The position numbers and the translations under genes were made by a program. From the NCBI GenBank assembly GCA_003993805.1, contig RSEF01000003.1, forward strand, positions 102,245,790 to 102,309,789: a stretch of DNA of 64,000 nucleotides, given 5' to 3'. Of the stretch, positions 11,521-23,183 are shown one piece after another. The notes under the pieces were generated by a model, which was given only the letters and a program-made list of their open reading frames with translations, did not search any database and was not told where the DNA came from. The first letter of the stretch is position 1. Each line of letters starts with the position of its first letter. Source of the DNA: Himantopus leucocephalus. Taxonomy: Eukaryota; Chordata; Aves; Charadriiformes; Recurvirostridae.

Positions 11521-13823
11521 GTGAACGTCAGTTTTTAACTTTCTGGGTAAGTTTTGTGGGCAAGAGGCTGTGGGGGGGAGGAGTGCACCGCAGCACCGTA
11601 CTGTGCTGCTCTGGCGGTGGTACAACACAAAGCCCCTGCGTGATGTGAGCTGGAGTTGAGAGCCCCCAGAAGGTGAAGGCAAAGTAAAATCCACACTCAA
11701 GGCTCTGGGGAGGGGAGAAAGGATTTAAAGATTACACCCTACATCTAATTTGAGGCATCTGGTTTCTTTATTTAGGACTTGCACTTACTAAATAGCCTGT
11801 GATTGACGCTACTACCACTGGAAAGCAACATACTAAAGCATACACAAGAGCTATCTCATGGTGAACTATGATCCCTGTATTCTGAAATCTCTCCTGCACA
11901 AAAAGGATTACCAGAGACTTTCCCACACGGTTACAGAAATAGCTTTTCTCCCCCCTCCCTGCCCCCCTTCAGTAAAAATAAATAAATAAACACATTCCCT
12001 GGGTGTCTGACAGCTTGACTAATTGCAAACAAGTTTTCAAATGAGGAACAGAACAGCAAGATTTTCAATCAGGTCTCTCCACAGTATATCATTTTAATTT
12101 GAAATTTATTGGAAATAAATTAGTGTAATTATCCACTGAATCTAGCATTCATTGACAGTGAGAGAGATTTTTGGCCAAATGACTAGAATTTCGTATGTTA
12201 AAAAAAAAATAATACTTCCTGTGCAAAGCTGTAATACAAATGAATTTACATTAACAATCAATAGTGGCCTCAGGTTTAAGCAGCCGGTGTATACGAGTCC
12301 CTGAGTTCCCTAGGATACTTCGCTGCACGTATTCCCTGACTTGCCATTTGGCTGCAGCCTTGATCTCAAAAGCACTGACCTTTCTGATATCTAGCCTAAT
12401 AGTCACGGTTGCAGCCTGTGGCTAAGATTAAATCCTGCTTTGCCGTCGTCTCCGCTTGAGAAGTCGAGCCTCAGCCCTGCTACCTGGTTTGCAAACCAGC
12501 TGCAGTCCCCGTAACATTTGCACGACACCTGGGAGTGATAAATGCATGCAAAAAACATTACTAAGGTATCAACCAGCACATCAGGAGCTGATGAGGCACT
12601 GAAATGAAATAATGATAGTAGATCACAGCCTTCAGCAAGTTGCTGAGCAGCGACATGTTCCACACCGCCTAAATTAGAGCGAGTAGCTCAGGTCAGACAA
12701 AACAGATCCTTAAGGGAAAAGGTAGCTGGAGGGTGAGGGGAGCCTGGCTCAGGCTGCAGAGGTCTGCTTCGGAAAGGGAACCTTGCAGACGTGATTCAGT
12801 TCTGCTTCTGCCTAGTAAATCTTGCATTAGGCTCATTCACAAAGCAATCGGGACTGACTCTGGTCTCTCGCGTGCATTAAAAATTTCCAGTGAAACCCAA
12901 GATGACGGAGGACACCGGTGACTCAGTAGGTGACATTCTCCTTTCTGAGTCAGAGCTGAGCAGACACAGCAGCGTGATGCTGAAGGACATTGATGCTGGA
13001 CAAGATGCAATGAGATCAGAAACACTGACAATCCCACACTGCTGCTTTACGAGACCGTTTGCTCAGCTATCCTCGTCAGGCTCCAAACAGAAATTTACAT
13101 CCTGCAGACTAAAGCCCCCCTTGCAGTTCTACTGCAAATGACATTTCTCATAATGTTCTCTCTAAACATTTATATAGCAATGATAAATCATCGCTGTATT
13201 TAAGTTTGGATTTGACTGCAACTCTATACAGAGCGAAACAATTCCCATATGTTGGTGTAGAGCTTTTGGGACACCTAAAAGGTGAATTTAAATTTTATTC
13301 TATTAACCATCCCAAGAAACTAACAGAGAAATCAGAATTTGTAGTAAATTTGATAATGATAAGATCTTTAAGCAGAAAACAAGGGAATATTGCATTTCAT
13401 CTCAACATTTATCTTGAAAGCTTTGGAGTGTTTCGTGGTCAAGAAGTGATACAAAAACTATTATTAGATGATTGTTTAGGTGCTGTCAAAGGGCCAGATG
13501 GGATTAGGACCCTTTTCCTCTCTTCTTGCCCCTCTTTTGGATACCTGGATATTCTCCCCTGGGGAGCTTCCTTTCTAAATCCTGGCACTGTGCGGAGGGT
13601 GAAGGAGAGGACAGAACCCCGAAGGCAGAGTGAGCATCGCAAATGGAGCAAACACCCTGTTAGTTTTCTAATCCATTTGGTTGGGGACTTTGGAGGTTAG
13701 GCTTAGTTAAGAGAGGCTAAACTAATGGAGAGTCTCAGTTTCCGCAAAGCAGGACAGGTAATGCTACAGACACTAGTGCTGGCCCTTGGAGCGCATTCAG
13801 CTTCAGTGCAGAGCACATGGTAT
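11521..13823. other. Unique DNA, no gene supported
   Basis: It holds a short (AAAT)n tract near 11974-11991 and the window's longest non-repeat plus-strand frame (164 codons, 13206-13700). That frame has no recognisable domain and no consistent splice or initiation context, so I leave it unannotated. Confidence 0.5.
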
Positions 13824-13923
13824 GCCAAGAATGAATCTTTGCCGGCAGCAAGTCCGCAGCTGAGGCTGACCANCGCCAAGAATGAATCTTTGCTGGCAGC
13901 AAGTCCGCAGCTGAGGCTGACCA
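13824..13923. repeat. 49-bp direct copies flanking a single N at 13873
   Basis: Positions 13824-13872 and 13875-13923 are the same 49-bp sequence with one difference (gccggcag versus gctggcag, a CpG to TpG transition). The N sits between them. This is the signature of two overlapping contig ends joined without merging, so one copy is probably not in the real chromosome. Confidence 0.9.
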
Positions 13924-16084
13924 GCCTCCAGCGCTAGTGAACATCCACCTCCGAAACCCCTTATGCACTTTGACACTCTGTTTCATTATTTGCATCTACA
14001 AGTGCAGTACTTGTTAGGCACAGACGTAAACCAAATTGCTTTTTTCACGGGTCTGTTCTGTGGGGCTGAAAGAGCAACACTCCCAATCACTGTTGTGGTA
14101 AGGACTCTGCTCTCCCAGCAGAATAAATAGGAATTTTTGCTGCAAAGTCACAGAAAGAAGGGTATGAAAATGGGGTGACAGCAGAAAGAGGCCTCTGTGT
14201 GTCCCTGCAGACAACGGCAACTTAAAGAGCAGCACAGCAAAGGGATGTGCCAGCTACAAAGTTTGCATTGAAGATGTCTCCAGGTATTTCAGAAACTGAA
14301 ATTACCACTGATATGGAGTGTATGAGCTCTTTCAGATTAAGAGACAATATTGTCCTGTGAAGGGTAACAAGCATGTGCTATTGTATATGAAAGAAAAATT
14401 AAAGTCTTTAATACAGATAGCCAGAAATGAAGATAGGACAAAGGAAGTATTTGTTTACAAAACAACCAAGGGAAATGGGTGAACACAGTATAAACGAGAC
14501 CCCTGCTGAATCAGAAATGGCATATCTAGTTTTCTCAGCCACTCAAGACAGAAAGAAATCAGGTGGGAAAACTACAGAGGACAACAGAAGAGACTGCTAT
14601 TTGTTCAGGAAGATGAAAGGCATCACGGAAATCAAGTCTCCACTTAGCAGAGAGGAGGGTGGAATAGGAGCAGTGTGTAAACCTCAAAGAAGCTCATGAT
14701 TCAGAAAACAGGACAAATCCCTCTCTGAATTCTTCCCAGACAACAACATAAATCCAAAGAAGAAAGTGGGGTTTTCTTTAATTTGATAAGAGTTTGGTCC
14801 TTGGTCTTTTTCTAAGGAAATAGAAACCCAAACTACTATTCCTCTCGGTATGACAGTTATATTGCTAATGTTTCTTACATAAATATTTGCTTGGAAGATT
14901 TAAGCTCTTGCATCAGAGATGCCATGCCATCCTGAGAACATAGAATGCATACTAAAGGCAGCAAAACTGATTGTAGTCCAGTATACTATGTTGTCTATGG
15001 GGAATGAGGAGTCTGGGACTCTGTTCTGAGCTCCGTCAGAAACTGTCTTTCATATCCAGGTTTCAATGTGGGTGTGCCGCAGTGTCTCCGTGTAAACTTA
15101 CCCAGTAAAACTGCTGTGTTTGTAAAGTGTTTGCTGCGCTTAAGATTGAAGTACTTCAGACAGAAAAGACAAATCGTTGTCCATAGAAAATAGTTGTAAG
15201 ATGTTAAGTTTTTCTTTCAAATTTAAAAAATTCAGCTGTTGTGTTAAATACATCCAGCAGATCATATAAAACGCTTTTCAATACTTCACCATAACATTAT
15301 GTTTCTGTTGGTCCATGAATGATAGTTCATAGTTGAAAGTGGATTGTTTCTTAACTGATGTTGGCCTGATAACTAGAGCTGTGGGTTTTTTTTCCAGTTA
15401 CAAAAAGTCAAGAACACAACATTTTTATACGAAAACCCAGGAATTTTGTCCTGATCATTATTTCTTGTGCCTATAATAGGCAAAATTTGTGGGATGTCTT
15501 GATTGCATAAAAATGACCGTGTGACTTTGAAAATAATTATGTATGGTGTCTTAGACACTGTTTGCTTTTAAATAGCAGGCTGTCAGTGCTTGCATGTCAA
15601 ACCAATGATGGAGAACTGTGTTGTGAAAGAACTGACCTGTCATGAGGCAAGAATTAACTGACATACTAAGAAGTTATGAAAACCAACAGTCATTGCTACA
15701 AAATCATTATGTAGAACTTCCCAGGATTTTTAATGAGTCCGCCAACCTTACAGAAATACAAGCCAGAGACAATACTTCCCATGAAGAATGTGGAGGATCT
15801 CAGGATACTTTGCAAATCAGATATATGCTCATTGTAGAAGCACCAATGCATCTTCTGTGAAAATATCTGCTGCTTAAAAACCTGCCACAACATCACACAG
15901 ACATTTTGGGCAGGAAATTTGAAATACATCCTATGAGACTGCTAAGGCTAACTAGTTAAACATAATATAAATGCACTACTCAAACAGGCTTTGGTCTGGC
16001 TTCCAGAGAAAACCCTGTTTCTTTTTTAAAAGAAGTGTTTAATTAACAAACTAAAATGCAGATACCCAGTTTTAGTTCAGACCT
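13924..16084. other. Unique DNA, no gene seen
   Basis: No repeat, RNA gene or supported coding frame was recognised. The longest open frame is 90 codons (14427-14699) and has no known motif. Confidence 0.5.
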
Positions 16085-16600
16085 TCAGCTCCTTCAGGAT
16101 CCACACCACTAAGAGTCTCTGAGTCCTGTATGGCCTTGTGGGATCCCCATCAGGAGAGCTTACAGCAGCACAGCGGTAGAAACAGCGCATCTGACTGCTT
16201 CCAGCCGCCTTCTCCCCAGCCCTTCTGAACCCGCGAGCACCCATCGGCCCCCCTGAAGCTAGCTGAATAATTCACCTTGAGCAGCTTGAGGCACAGGGAG
16301 TTGCTGGGGCACCAGAGCAGCCCAGGGCTCTCCTCCCTCTGCCGCCTGGGCCGGACCCCTGTGCAGCCAGCCAGATCGCACTGATGTTCCTGAGGAGGGG
16401 TCAGGGTACAAGCTATTGCTACAAGGAGGAGGAGAAGGAACAGAAACTACAACAATTATTACCCTGAACCGTTTGTTGGCAGCAGAGAGAGCAAGTCTGA
16501 TTCTGCAGTGTCTTCCCCCAGCATGCCAGCTCAGCCCCATCCCCCTGCCTCTCCTTTTCTCATGGCAGGAGACACCCAAGCCCAACCCATCATCCTAAAA
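16085..16600. other. Local GC- and CpG-richer patch
   Basis: This patch is visibly richer in GC than its surroundings and contains clustered CpG (for example around 16205-16250 and 16340-16380). Open frames on both strands are long here only because GC-rich sequence has few stops. It might be a small regulatory island or an exon neighbourhood, but no promoter element or gene start can be shown. Confidence 0.35.
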
Positions 16601-17575
16601 GTAGAAAAGATATATTTTTTTAAACCATTGAAGAGCCTAATACATTTGTTAATTCTTAGGAGGAACAGGACATGCACATTTGCTTATCTCAAAAAAAAAG
16701 GGCTTTGGCAAATATCTCTGTAGCATCTATACCACGGTTATTTTTACGTTAGGACACAACTACATATGCAGTTGTGTGCTTTCCTGGCATGATTCGCTCT
16801 GTGAGGAGTGGTTGTACTCTCACCAGCACTACTCTGACTCTCCAGGCTGAGAGCAATGAAGCAGGCAAACGAGTAAAAGCGAGCACCAGAGCTCCCATGT
16901 TCAAATCTAACAGATGTATGTGGAAGGATTTTGGACACCTCCTTCCCTTTGTTAACACAAGTTAACAATAAATAAACTGACTTTGCTGTGGGACCTGAAC
17001 CAACAGTGATAAATCTAATCCACTTACATTGCACAATAAAAATAATTGCTGTAATGTCTTTGCTTCTACTGTTTAAAGAAAAAAAAAACATGACTGTAAA
17101 TAGTTAGTGTAACAGAGGCTTAAGGTCTGTTAATAATTTATATTTCATAGCAAGAGAAAATTGATAACAGATTTAATACGGGTCATGAGGGTATGATCTA
17201 ACTCTGGCAGTCAGGGTACTGAATGTGAAAATCATGCACGATCACGTTGACTGGGAGAGGATGGCTCATGATGGGTGGCAAAGTGGACTACTTAAGAGGC
17301 AAAGAAACAGCCAGCGGTGGCAAAGAGACAATGTCCCTTGAACACCAGTCAAAACTAAGCAGTTGGTATGAGCAAATATGTCTTTATGGACGTGTTAAAG
17401 TAATACTTTCCTGACACAACAGTGAACTCTGGGAGCAGCTGGAACTTGATAGCTTAAAGGATAAAGAAAGATTTTCTTAGTAAACAAATGACACTGCAGG
17501 GTTGACCAGGGATTTTTCTCTAGAAATTTAAGATATTCATAGCTTAGTTGCAGAGAAAAGCAGAAGAGGAGATTC
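16601..17575. other. Unique DNA, no gene seen
   Basis: Overlapping short frames occur on both strands at 16744-17091 and no repeat was recognised. Confidence 0.5.
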
Positions 17576-17677
17576 ATTATATGAGAGGTGCAACATTAAT
17601 TGGGGGGGAGGGTTATTGCATGAACNTATTATATGAGAGGTGCAGCATTAATTGGGGGGGAGGGTTATTGCACGAAC
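17576..17677. repeat. 50-bp direct copies flanking a single N at 17626
   Basis: Positions 17576-17625 and 17628-17677 are the same 50-bp sequence with two transitions (caac/cagc and catg/cacg, the second at a CpG). A single N lies at the junction. The likely cause is unmerged contig ends rather than a biological tandem duplication. Confidence 0.9.
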
Positions 17678-17687
17678 TATCTCTTTT

Positions 17688-17722
17688 GGGTTACTATCAT
17701 TGGGTTACTATCGGGTTACTAC
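17688..17722 (+). repeat. Three short tandem copies of GGGTTACTA
   Basis: The motif GGGTTACTAtc(att) occurs three times in a row with 14-, 11- and 10-bp units. It lies just right of the duplicated N join, so its copy number in the assembly may not be reliable. Confidence 0.75.
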
Positions 17723-19699
17723 ATATTTTACATTCTTAGTAGACATCCTGCTTGAATTTGTGAACATGTCAAAAAAGGTAAATATCTTCAGGTACTCAAA
17801 TTCAGTCCTGTCAAGCAATGTGGTGAGAGTGCTAAACCTTCATTCCCAGTTCGGGGTTGTGCCCAAGCAATGGTCAACACAGTGCAAGGACACCTAAGCT
17901 AACCCCATATCAGAAGACTTTCCACATAAGGAAATCTATTCATGGCAGCACAGAGCTTCCTCTCCACAACATTACCAGGCCAGGATGCTCTCTCAGTATC
18001 TCCACATTGCAGCAGAGCTTGCTATAGCCATGACCTCCCTGAGATGCAGGATGAGCAGAGGAAGGAGTCAGAAAAGGCTGAATCCCATGAATGCAGGGAA
18101 GAGTCTTACAGAAAGAAGCTGAGTTGGATGGATCAGGTGACATCTGGAATATAACTACAGAATTTAGCATCCCTATCCTTTCTTGTATGCACTCAGATAA
18201 AGTGAATAGTGTTCTTATTGGCTGGCATGCTAAACGCATCTAAATTTAACACAAAGCGTTGCAACTTTGTGTTTCAGCTCTGTCTCTACACATATTCATG
18301 GTGTGAGGGAACAGCCAAATTCCTAATGATGTCGCCACAAAGACCTCAGTGGTACAATTCAGAAATTCAGGCTTATAGCCCAGTAAATCCCTTTATGTCC
18401 TGTCCCACAACTACAGATAGTGGTGTTTTGAAACACGCTTATGTGAGGAAGATAGGATAGGTGTTTAATGCTGATTATGTTTAGATCACCATAGTTTGAG
18501 AGACAGACGGACGGACAGTTTTGTCCCTACCAAGTGAATGTACAGTGTGTATACTGGATTAAACATATTTGTTGAATTGTTGGAAGCCTGTAGCAAAAGG
18601 CAACCCATGATCTACACCAGCTCAACCATTTAAAAATTCAACATTTTGCTACCTGCAGGGTAACCCTTATTAGCAGGACACAGTGCTGCCGTTATTGTGC
18701 CTCAGTTTCCCTGCAAGGATTTGCTGGCCAGTCTAATAACTTATAAGGGAGACCTCATGTAAAGTCAACAAGAAGTTCAAACTCCTCCTAATATAATAAA
18801 GAGATACAGTCAAACACAAGGTAAGAGTTTCTCTGGCTCAGGTGGGTTAGGCTGTCAGATTCCGGAGTGACTTATATCACTGCTGTATTAATTCATTACT
18901 TTGATCCCATTTTTGCCCTTCCAGTCCCTGGGCAGCTCTGACCAGTTCTTGACAGCAGCCCCAAGCATGAATACTTCACCAGCATCCCTGTCGCTCCTGG
19001 TCCCAAAGCGCCTGCTAGCCAGCCTTTTTCCACAGTCCTGACACCCACATGCTCAGCAAGCAAAGCCAACAGTGCTCGCTACGCTTCATTAACCCTAAAA
19101 GCACGTACAAAATTTGTTGACAAGACCAGACCTCTGTCTGAAATGGAAAAATGAATCTCTGCAGCCACTTGAGGTGACTACATATAGCAGGTGGAAACAG
19201 GAGGTAAGCACCTAGACGATATTGCAGTCAAATAGCAAAAAGCGATGTGTTAGTGGAGGAAAGTGCACTACTTGGGGATTTGGGTTAGGGTCTTAATAGT
19301 AACAGCACATTTGTGCTCTAGATATTTGCAGTTTACACGCAGTCAGCCCTAGACAAATGTGATGTTGCAGACCTGGAAGCCTCATCCATAGGTGTGATTA
19401 CAGCTTGAGCCATGTCACACAATTCCCTCTTGCCCTGAACTAAAAAATTAACCCTGTTACTGAAAGCTGCAAGAGGTCAGCAGTGCCAGCACTAAAACAG
19501 GAAAGCCATTATAAAACACTGAGAGCAGGAAGTGTTTATGAGATATCTCAGTGCACAGCTACATATATCTGAGTTGATTTAACACTACTCCAAACTGAAA
19601 AGTTGAAAAAAAACCCCAAACAAACAAACAAACAAAAAAAATCAGATCTGCTTGAAATAAACATTGTCAATTTGCTCAAGAGACCAGAGGGGAGAAGGG
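17723..19699. other. Unique DNA, no gene seen
   Basis: No gene was recognised. A short string at about 18697-18720 (tgtgcctcagtttccctgcaagg) resembles the conserved centre of MIR-type SINEs but is too short to call. A (CAAA)n tract lies at about 19617-19634. Confidence 0.5.
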
Positions 19700-19985
19700 G
19701 GAAGAATCACTGTCGGTCAGCCAAAACATTTTGTTCTGTGTGAGGTTTTACAAAACCCTTTCTAAAAATCTGTTTCTAAGGACAATTTTTAAATCTGTCA
19801 TTTGGCAATACCAAGATGTTTTCTTTTGAAAAGACTGAAATGAAACAGATTTTTCTGAAGAGAAATTTTCCTTTTTCTGTTGTTTTGTTTAGCCGAAACG
19901 GTTTGCCAAATCCAACAGAATTCATAAATATTTTTGGTCAGCCTGAAATCATTTTCTGGTCAATAAGCTTTTTGATGGAAGAAGG
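19700..19985. repeat. Possible very old interspersed repeat
   Basis: This stretch is dense in self-similar AAAACATTTTG/AAATTTTC-like words and phrases such as 'ggtcagcctgaaatcattttctggtc', which remind me of old degenerate amniote repeats. Similar wording recurs near 36190-36420 and 55085-55200. I cannot assign a named family from memory, and composition bias is an alternative explanation. Confidence 0.3.
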
Positions 19986-20440
19986 ATGCTTGGTTCTACT
20001 TTAGATCCTAGCACTTGACAGGCCTTCTGCATTTGTATCCAAACTGAAGGCTTGCAGAGCCCTGAAAAAACATCTACCAGGAAGCCATGCCAGGATGCTT
20101 TTAGCAACATTCTGAAAAGACGTGGGTTTTATTACATATCAAAGTAGACCAGAAAATAAGAAAACACTGAGCTGAGAACTCAGTTCTAGACACAACGTAA
20201 ATAAGGTCTGATCTTTATTTCATCAGCTCCATCTCTTACCCAGCTCCTTACCTATCCTCTGGCTACATTTTACTAGATTTTTAATTCAGAAGAAGGTTGA
20301 ATGCTTTCCAAAAGTGCAAAGCTCAACCCAGCCAAAACTCCAGTCATCATTGCTCAGCCTTCTTGCCGATACCTTGTTGGCTGGCAGTAAGTCTTGTTCC
20401 AGCCTTCTCACCCACTACCAATGCATATAAGGCCACATTC

Positions 20441-20463
20441 TTTTTTTTTTTTTTAAAAAAAAA
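20441..20463. repeat. T14A9 homopolymer pair
   Basis: A run of 14 T is followed directly by 9 A, a perfect inverted repeat, a few bases from an N join. Such tracts often break assemblies, which may explain the neighbouring join. Confidence 0.9.
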
Positions 20464-20466
20464 GAT

Positions 20467-20535
20467 AAAAACCTCACATGGCTCATAAATGTTTTGTCAC
20501 NAAAAGCCTCACATGACTCATAAATGTTTTGTCAC
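20467..20535. repeat. 34-bp direct copies flanking a single N at 20501
   Basis: Positions 20467-20500 and 20502-20535 are the same 34-bp sequence with two A/G transitions, and the N lies exactly at the junction. This is most likely an unmerged contig overlap. Confidence 0.9.
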
Positions 20536-20902
20536 ATCACAGAATTTCACTCAAACTCAGTGTGGATAAGAACAGTTTATAAAGCGCCCTAAATAGGCCA
20601 TTATTTGGCAGTCCAGAAACTTATTTGTTATTTGTATTTTCTGTAATTTCAATACAAATCAACTTCTCCAAGAGTGACAGCTACTACTGGGTCTCTGTGT
20701 ACAGACTTGGTGAGAGTGGCAGCTTTCATATGAGTTTTCCTAATAATAAATGCAACACAGTGGGTGGCCAGTAGCTTTGGATTCTGTGACCTATAATATT
20801 TTCTGTCAAGGCACATGTTATGAGATTGCTTAGCACTTACTTCCTTTGGTTGCCCAGACATATGTATAAAATAAGTACAAATCAGCTAAGTCTGACTGCA
20901 TT
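20536..20902. other. Unique DNA, no gene seen
   Basis: No repeat or gene was recognised between the N join and the poly-A tract. Confidence 0.5.
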
Positions 20903-21025
20903 AAAAAAAAAAAAAAAAAAAAAAANNNNNNNNNNNNNNNNNNNNNNNNNNNNNNNNNNNNNNNNNNNNNNNNNNNNNNNNNNNNNNNNNNNNNNNNNNN
21001 NNNNNNNNNNNNNNNNNNNNNNNNN
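20903..21025. other. Poly-A (23 A) running into a 100-N assembly gap
   Basis: A run of 23 A at 20903-20925 ends at a run of exactly 100 N (20926-21025). CR1 sequence begins immediately after the gap. CR1 does not use poly-A tails, so the A run is probably an independent homopolymer that stopped the contig. Confidence 0.95.
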
Positions 21026-21857
21026 TCCAGAGGGACCTGGACAGGCTGGAGAGGTGGGCCTATGCCAATCTCATGAAGTTCAATGAGGCCAAGTGCAGGG
21101 CCCTGCACGTGGGTTGGGGCAACCCCCAGTACCAATACAGGCTGGGCAGAGAATGTATCAAGAGCAGCCCTGAGGAGAAGGACTTGGAGATGTTGGTTGA
21201 TGAGAAGCTCAACATGAGCCGGCAATGTGTGCTCATAGCCCAGAAAACCAACCGCATTCTGGGCTGCATCACAAGAAGCATGGCCAGCAGGTTGAGGGAG
21301 CTGATTCTACCCCTCTACTCTGCTTTTGTGAGACCCCACCTGGAATATTGCACCCAGCTCTGGGGTCCCCAATGTAAGAAGGACATGGACCTGTTGGAGT
21401 GCGTCCAGAGGAGGGCCACGAAGATGATCAGAGAGATGGAGCACCTCTCCTGAGGACATGCTGAGAGAGTTGGAGTTGTTCTGCCTGACGAAGGGAAGGC
21501 TCTGGGGAGACCTTGTAGCAGACTTTCAGTACTTAAAGGGGCCCTACAGGAAAGATGGGGAGGGACTTTTTATCAGGGATTGTAGCAAAAGGATGGGGGT
21601 AATGGTTTTAAACTAAAGGAGGATAGATTTAGATTAGGTATTTGGAAGAAATTCTTTACCTGAGGGTGGTGAGACACTGGAACAAGTTGCCCAGTGAAGT
21701 TGTGGATGCCCCACTCCTGGAAGTGTCTAAGGCCAGGCTGGATGGGGCTTTGAGCAACCTGGTCTAGTGGGAGGAGTCCCTGCCCATGGCAGGGGAGTTG
21801 GGACTAGATGGTCTTTAAGGTCTCTTCCAACTTTAACCATTCTGTGATTCTATGATA
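21026..21857 (+). mobile_element. CR1 retrotransposon, ~830 bp with end of ORF2
   Basis: This is the longest CR1 in the window, its 5' part lost in the gap. From 21028 the plus strand encodes the C-terminal part of ORF2 reverse transcriptase. It begins [10 protein letters not shown] and continues through the conserved [31 protein letters not shown]-like and [19 protein letters not shown] blocks. The frame breaks at EHLS, where a 2-bp loss in the usual 'tcctatgagg' makes a TGA at 21451-21453, and the rest is degraded. The normal stop motif 'aacctggtctag' and the 3' UTR 'ccctgcccatggcaggggagttgg' precede the tail TCTGTGATTCTATGA. The copy is dead. Confidence 0.97.
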
Positions 21858-21908
21858 CTCATCTGCTTAATTCTGCAAATAGTATTCACGGCAGCCATCT
21901 TTCTCAGT

Positions 21909-21909
21909 N
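21909..21909. other. Single-N join
   Basis: This is a single undetermined base about 50 bp after the CR1 tail. I see no copied flank, unlike most other single-N sites here. Confidence 0.9.
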
Positions 21910-22728
21910 GAGAAAAGAAATAGCATTGTAACTAGAATATATGATGGCAGGGGGAAAACATTTTTGCAAACAAGTCATTCTTCAGGACTTGCTGAAGGAA
22001 AGAAGCAACCCCAGACTCAGATGGATTCATCCTCTGACTCTCAGGTGGCAGAAGGGTAAAAACTTTGGGTTACCTCTCAAGTACCTGCTCATAAAAAGCA
22101 AAAAATATTGGAGTGTGAGGAAAGATTTAAGGATGTCTTGACCTCAAAATAGGATGCCATTAGTATGTTTAACTGCTTCCCAGTCAGACCTCGTTTTTAA
22201 CAATATTTGAAAGCATAATACATAATTTGGTGAAACTACCGAGGCACTAAATAAAATATCCATACACTGGGATACAGTGGAAAAGAAAAAACATACCTTA
22301 TTAGATGGTTGCTGAAATGAAAATTCTTCTTAAGCATTCTAAGAGAGCAGCTGATACAGGGAAGCCTCGTACTTGATACTCTCATAGATTGCTAATATGC
22401 TTCAATTAGCCTTAGTGTGTTTATTTCTTTGACAAGGTATGGTACGATATTAAACAGAATCCCTTTATATTACAGCTTTAAAACATATTTTGAAAATCAA
22501 GAGAGGGAGAAAAGTAGCATACTTCTCCTCTTAAGGTTTCTCATTGTTTTAGTACATTCATAGAGATTGCATATATAGCGTTGGGCAGGAACCAAGGTAT
22601 TTTTCACTATCGCTTGCTGTAGTATTTTGTTTAATCTCCATTTTTATTATAAAGGAAAGAATAAGGCACTTCTAATGTAATGCAAGGATAAGAAATATTC
22701 ATAGGTAGAACATCTTTATTCTACAGAT
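21910..22728. other. Unique DNA, no gene seen
   Basis: AT-rich sequence with no recognisable gene or repeat. Confidence 0.5.
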
Positions 22729-22934
22729 CAGCAAATGCTTTACAAATATTAATGAATTAAGTTTCACATCCCTACTGATTATTTTTTTTCTACTGCAGAG
22801 CAGAGCAAAGAGGCAGAACAACCTGAGATGTCTCACTAAAGGTCACCTAGCAAGCAAATGCCCTAGCTGGAAATAAAGGCCCTAGGTAATCTGACTCCGA
22901 GTTACATATGCTAATCACTAGGCAAACTTCTGCC
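22729..22934 (-). mobile_element. Ancient MIR-like tRNA-derived SINE remnant
   Basis: Read on the minus strand this resembles the old amniote MIR/L2-tailed SINEs. In plus-strand order, the L2-type end 'gcaaatgctttacaaatattaatgaattaa' comes first. The central 'aaaggtcacctagcaagcaaatg' (compare 'aaggtcacacagcaagt') follows. Then come 'ctgactccgagttacatatgctaatcactagg' and the remnant of the tRNA-like head. It is heavily decayed and carries no intact box A/B promoter that I can certify. These elements long predate birds. Confidence 0.6.
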
Positions 22935-23183
22935 AGGTGATTCAGAGAATCAGAGCCGTGAGCTTAGCAGGCACTGTCACTTACTAAGGCCTGACTTCTG
23001 TGGCACTGCTGTGTCAGTTAGAATTGTATCCCTGAAGCTATACCACCTGGATCTGTAGCCTTAAAGACAGCTATGAAACTAGGCTATTGGTGTGTTTTGG
23101 TAAAGGAAGATAGCTTTGCCACTTTGCTACCAAACATGACTTTGCTGAAGTAGCTCTCTTTACATTCAAAACACCTCTTTGCT
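22935..23183. other. Unique DNA
   Basis: Spacer between the SINE remnant and the LTR fragment, with nothing recognised. Confidence 0.5.

Noticed and set aside
13206..13700. 164-codon plus-strand open frame
   Set aside because: No recognisable domain, no supporting splice or start context, and a length expected by chance in six frames of 64 kb. An antisense frame overlaps it.
18697..18720. MIR-core-like string 'tgtgcctcagtttccctgcaagg'
   Set aside because: Too short and without flanking MIR similarity to call a SINE.
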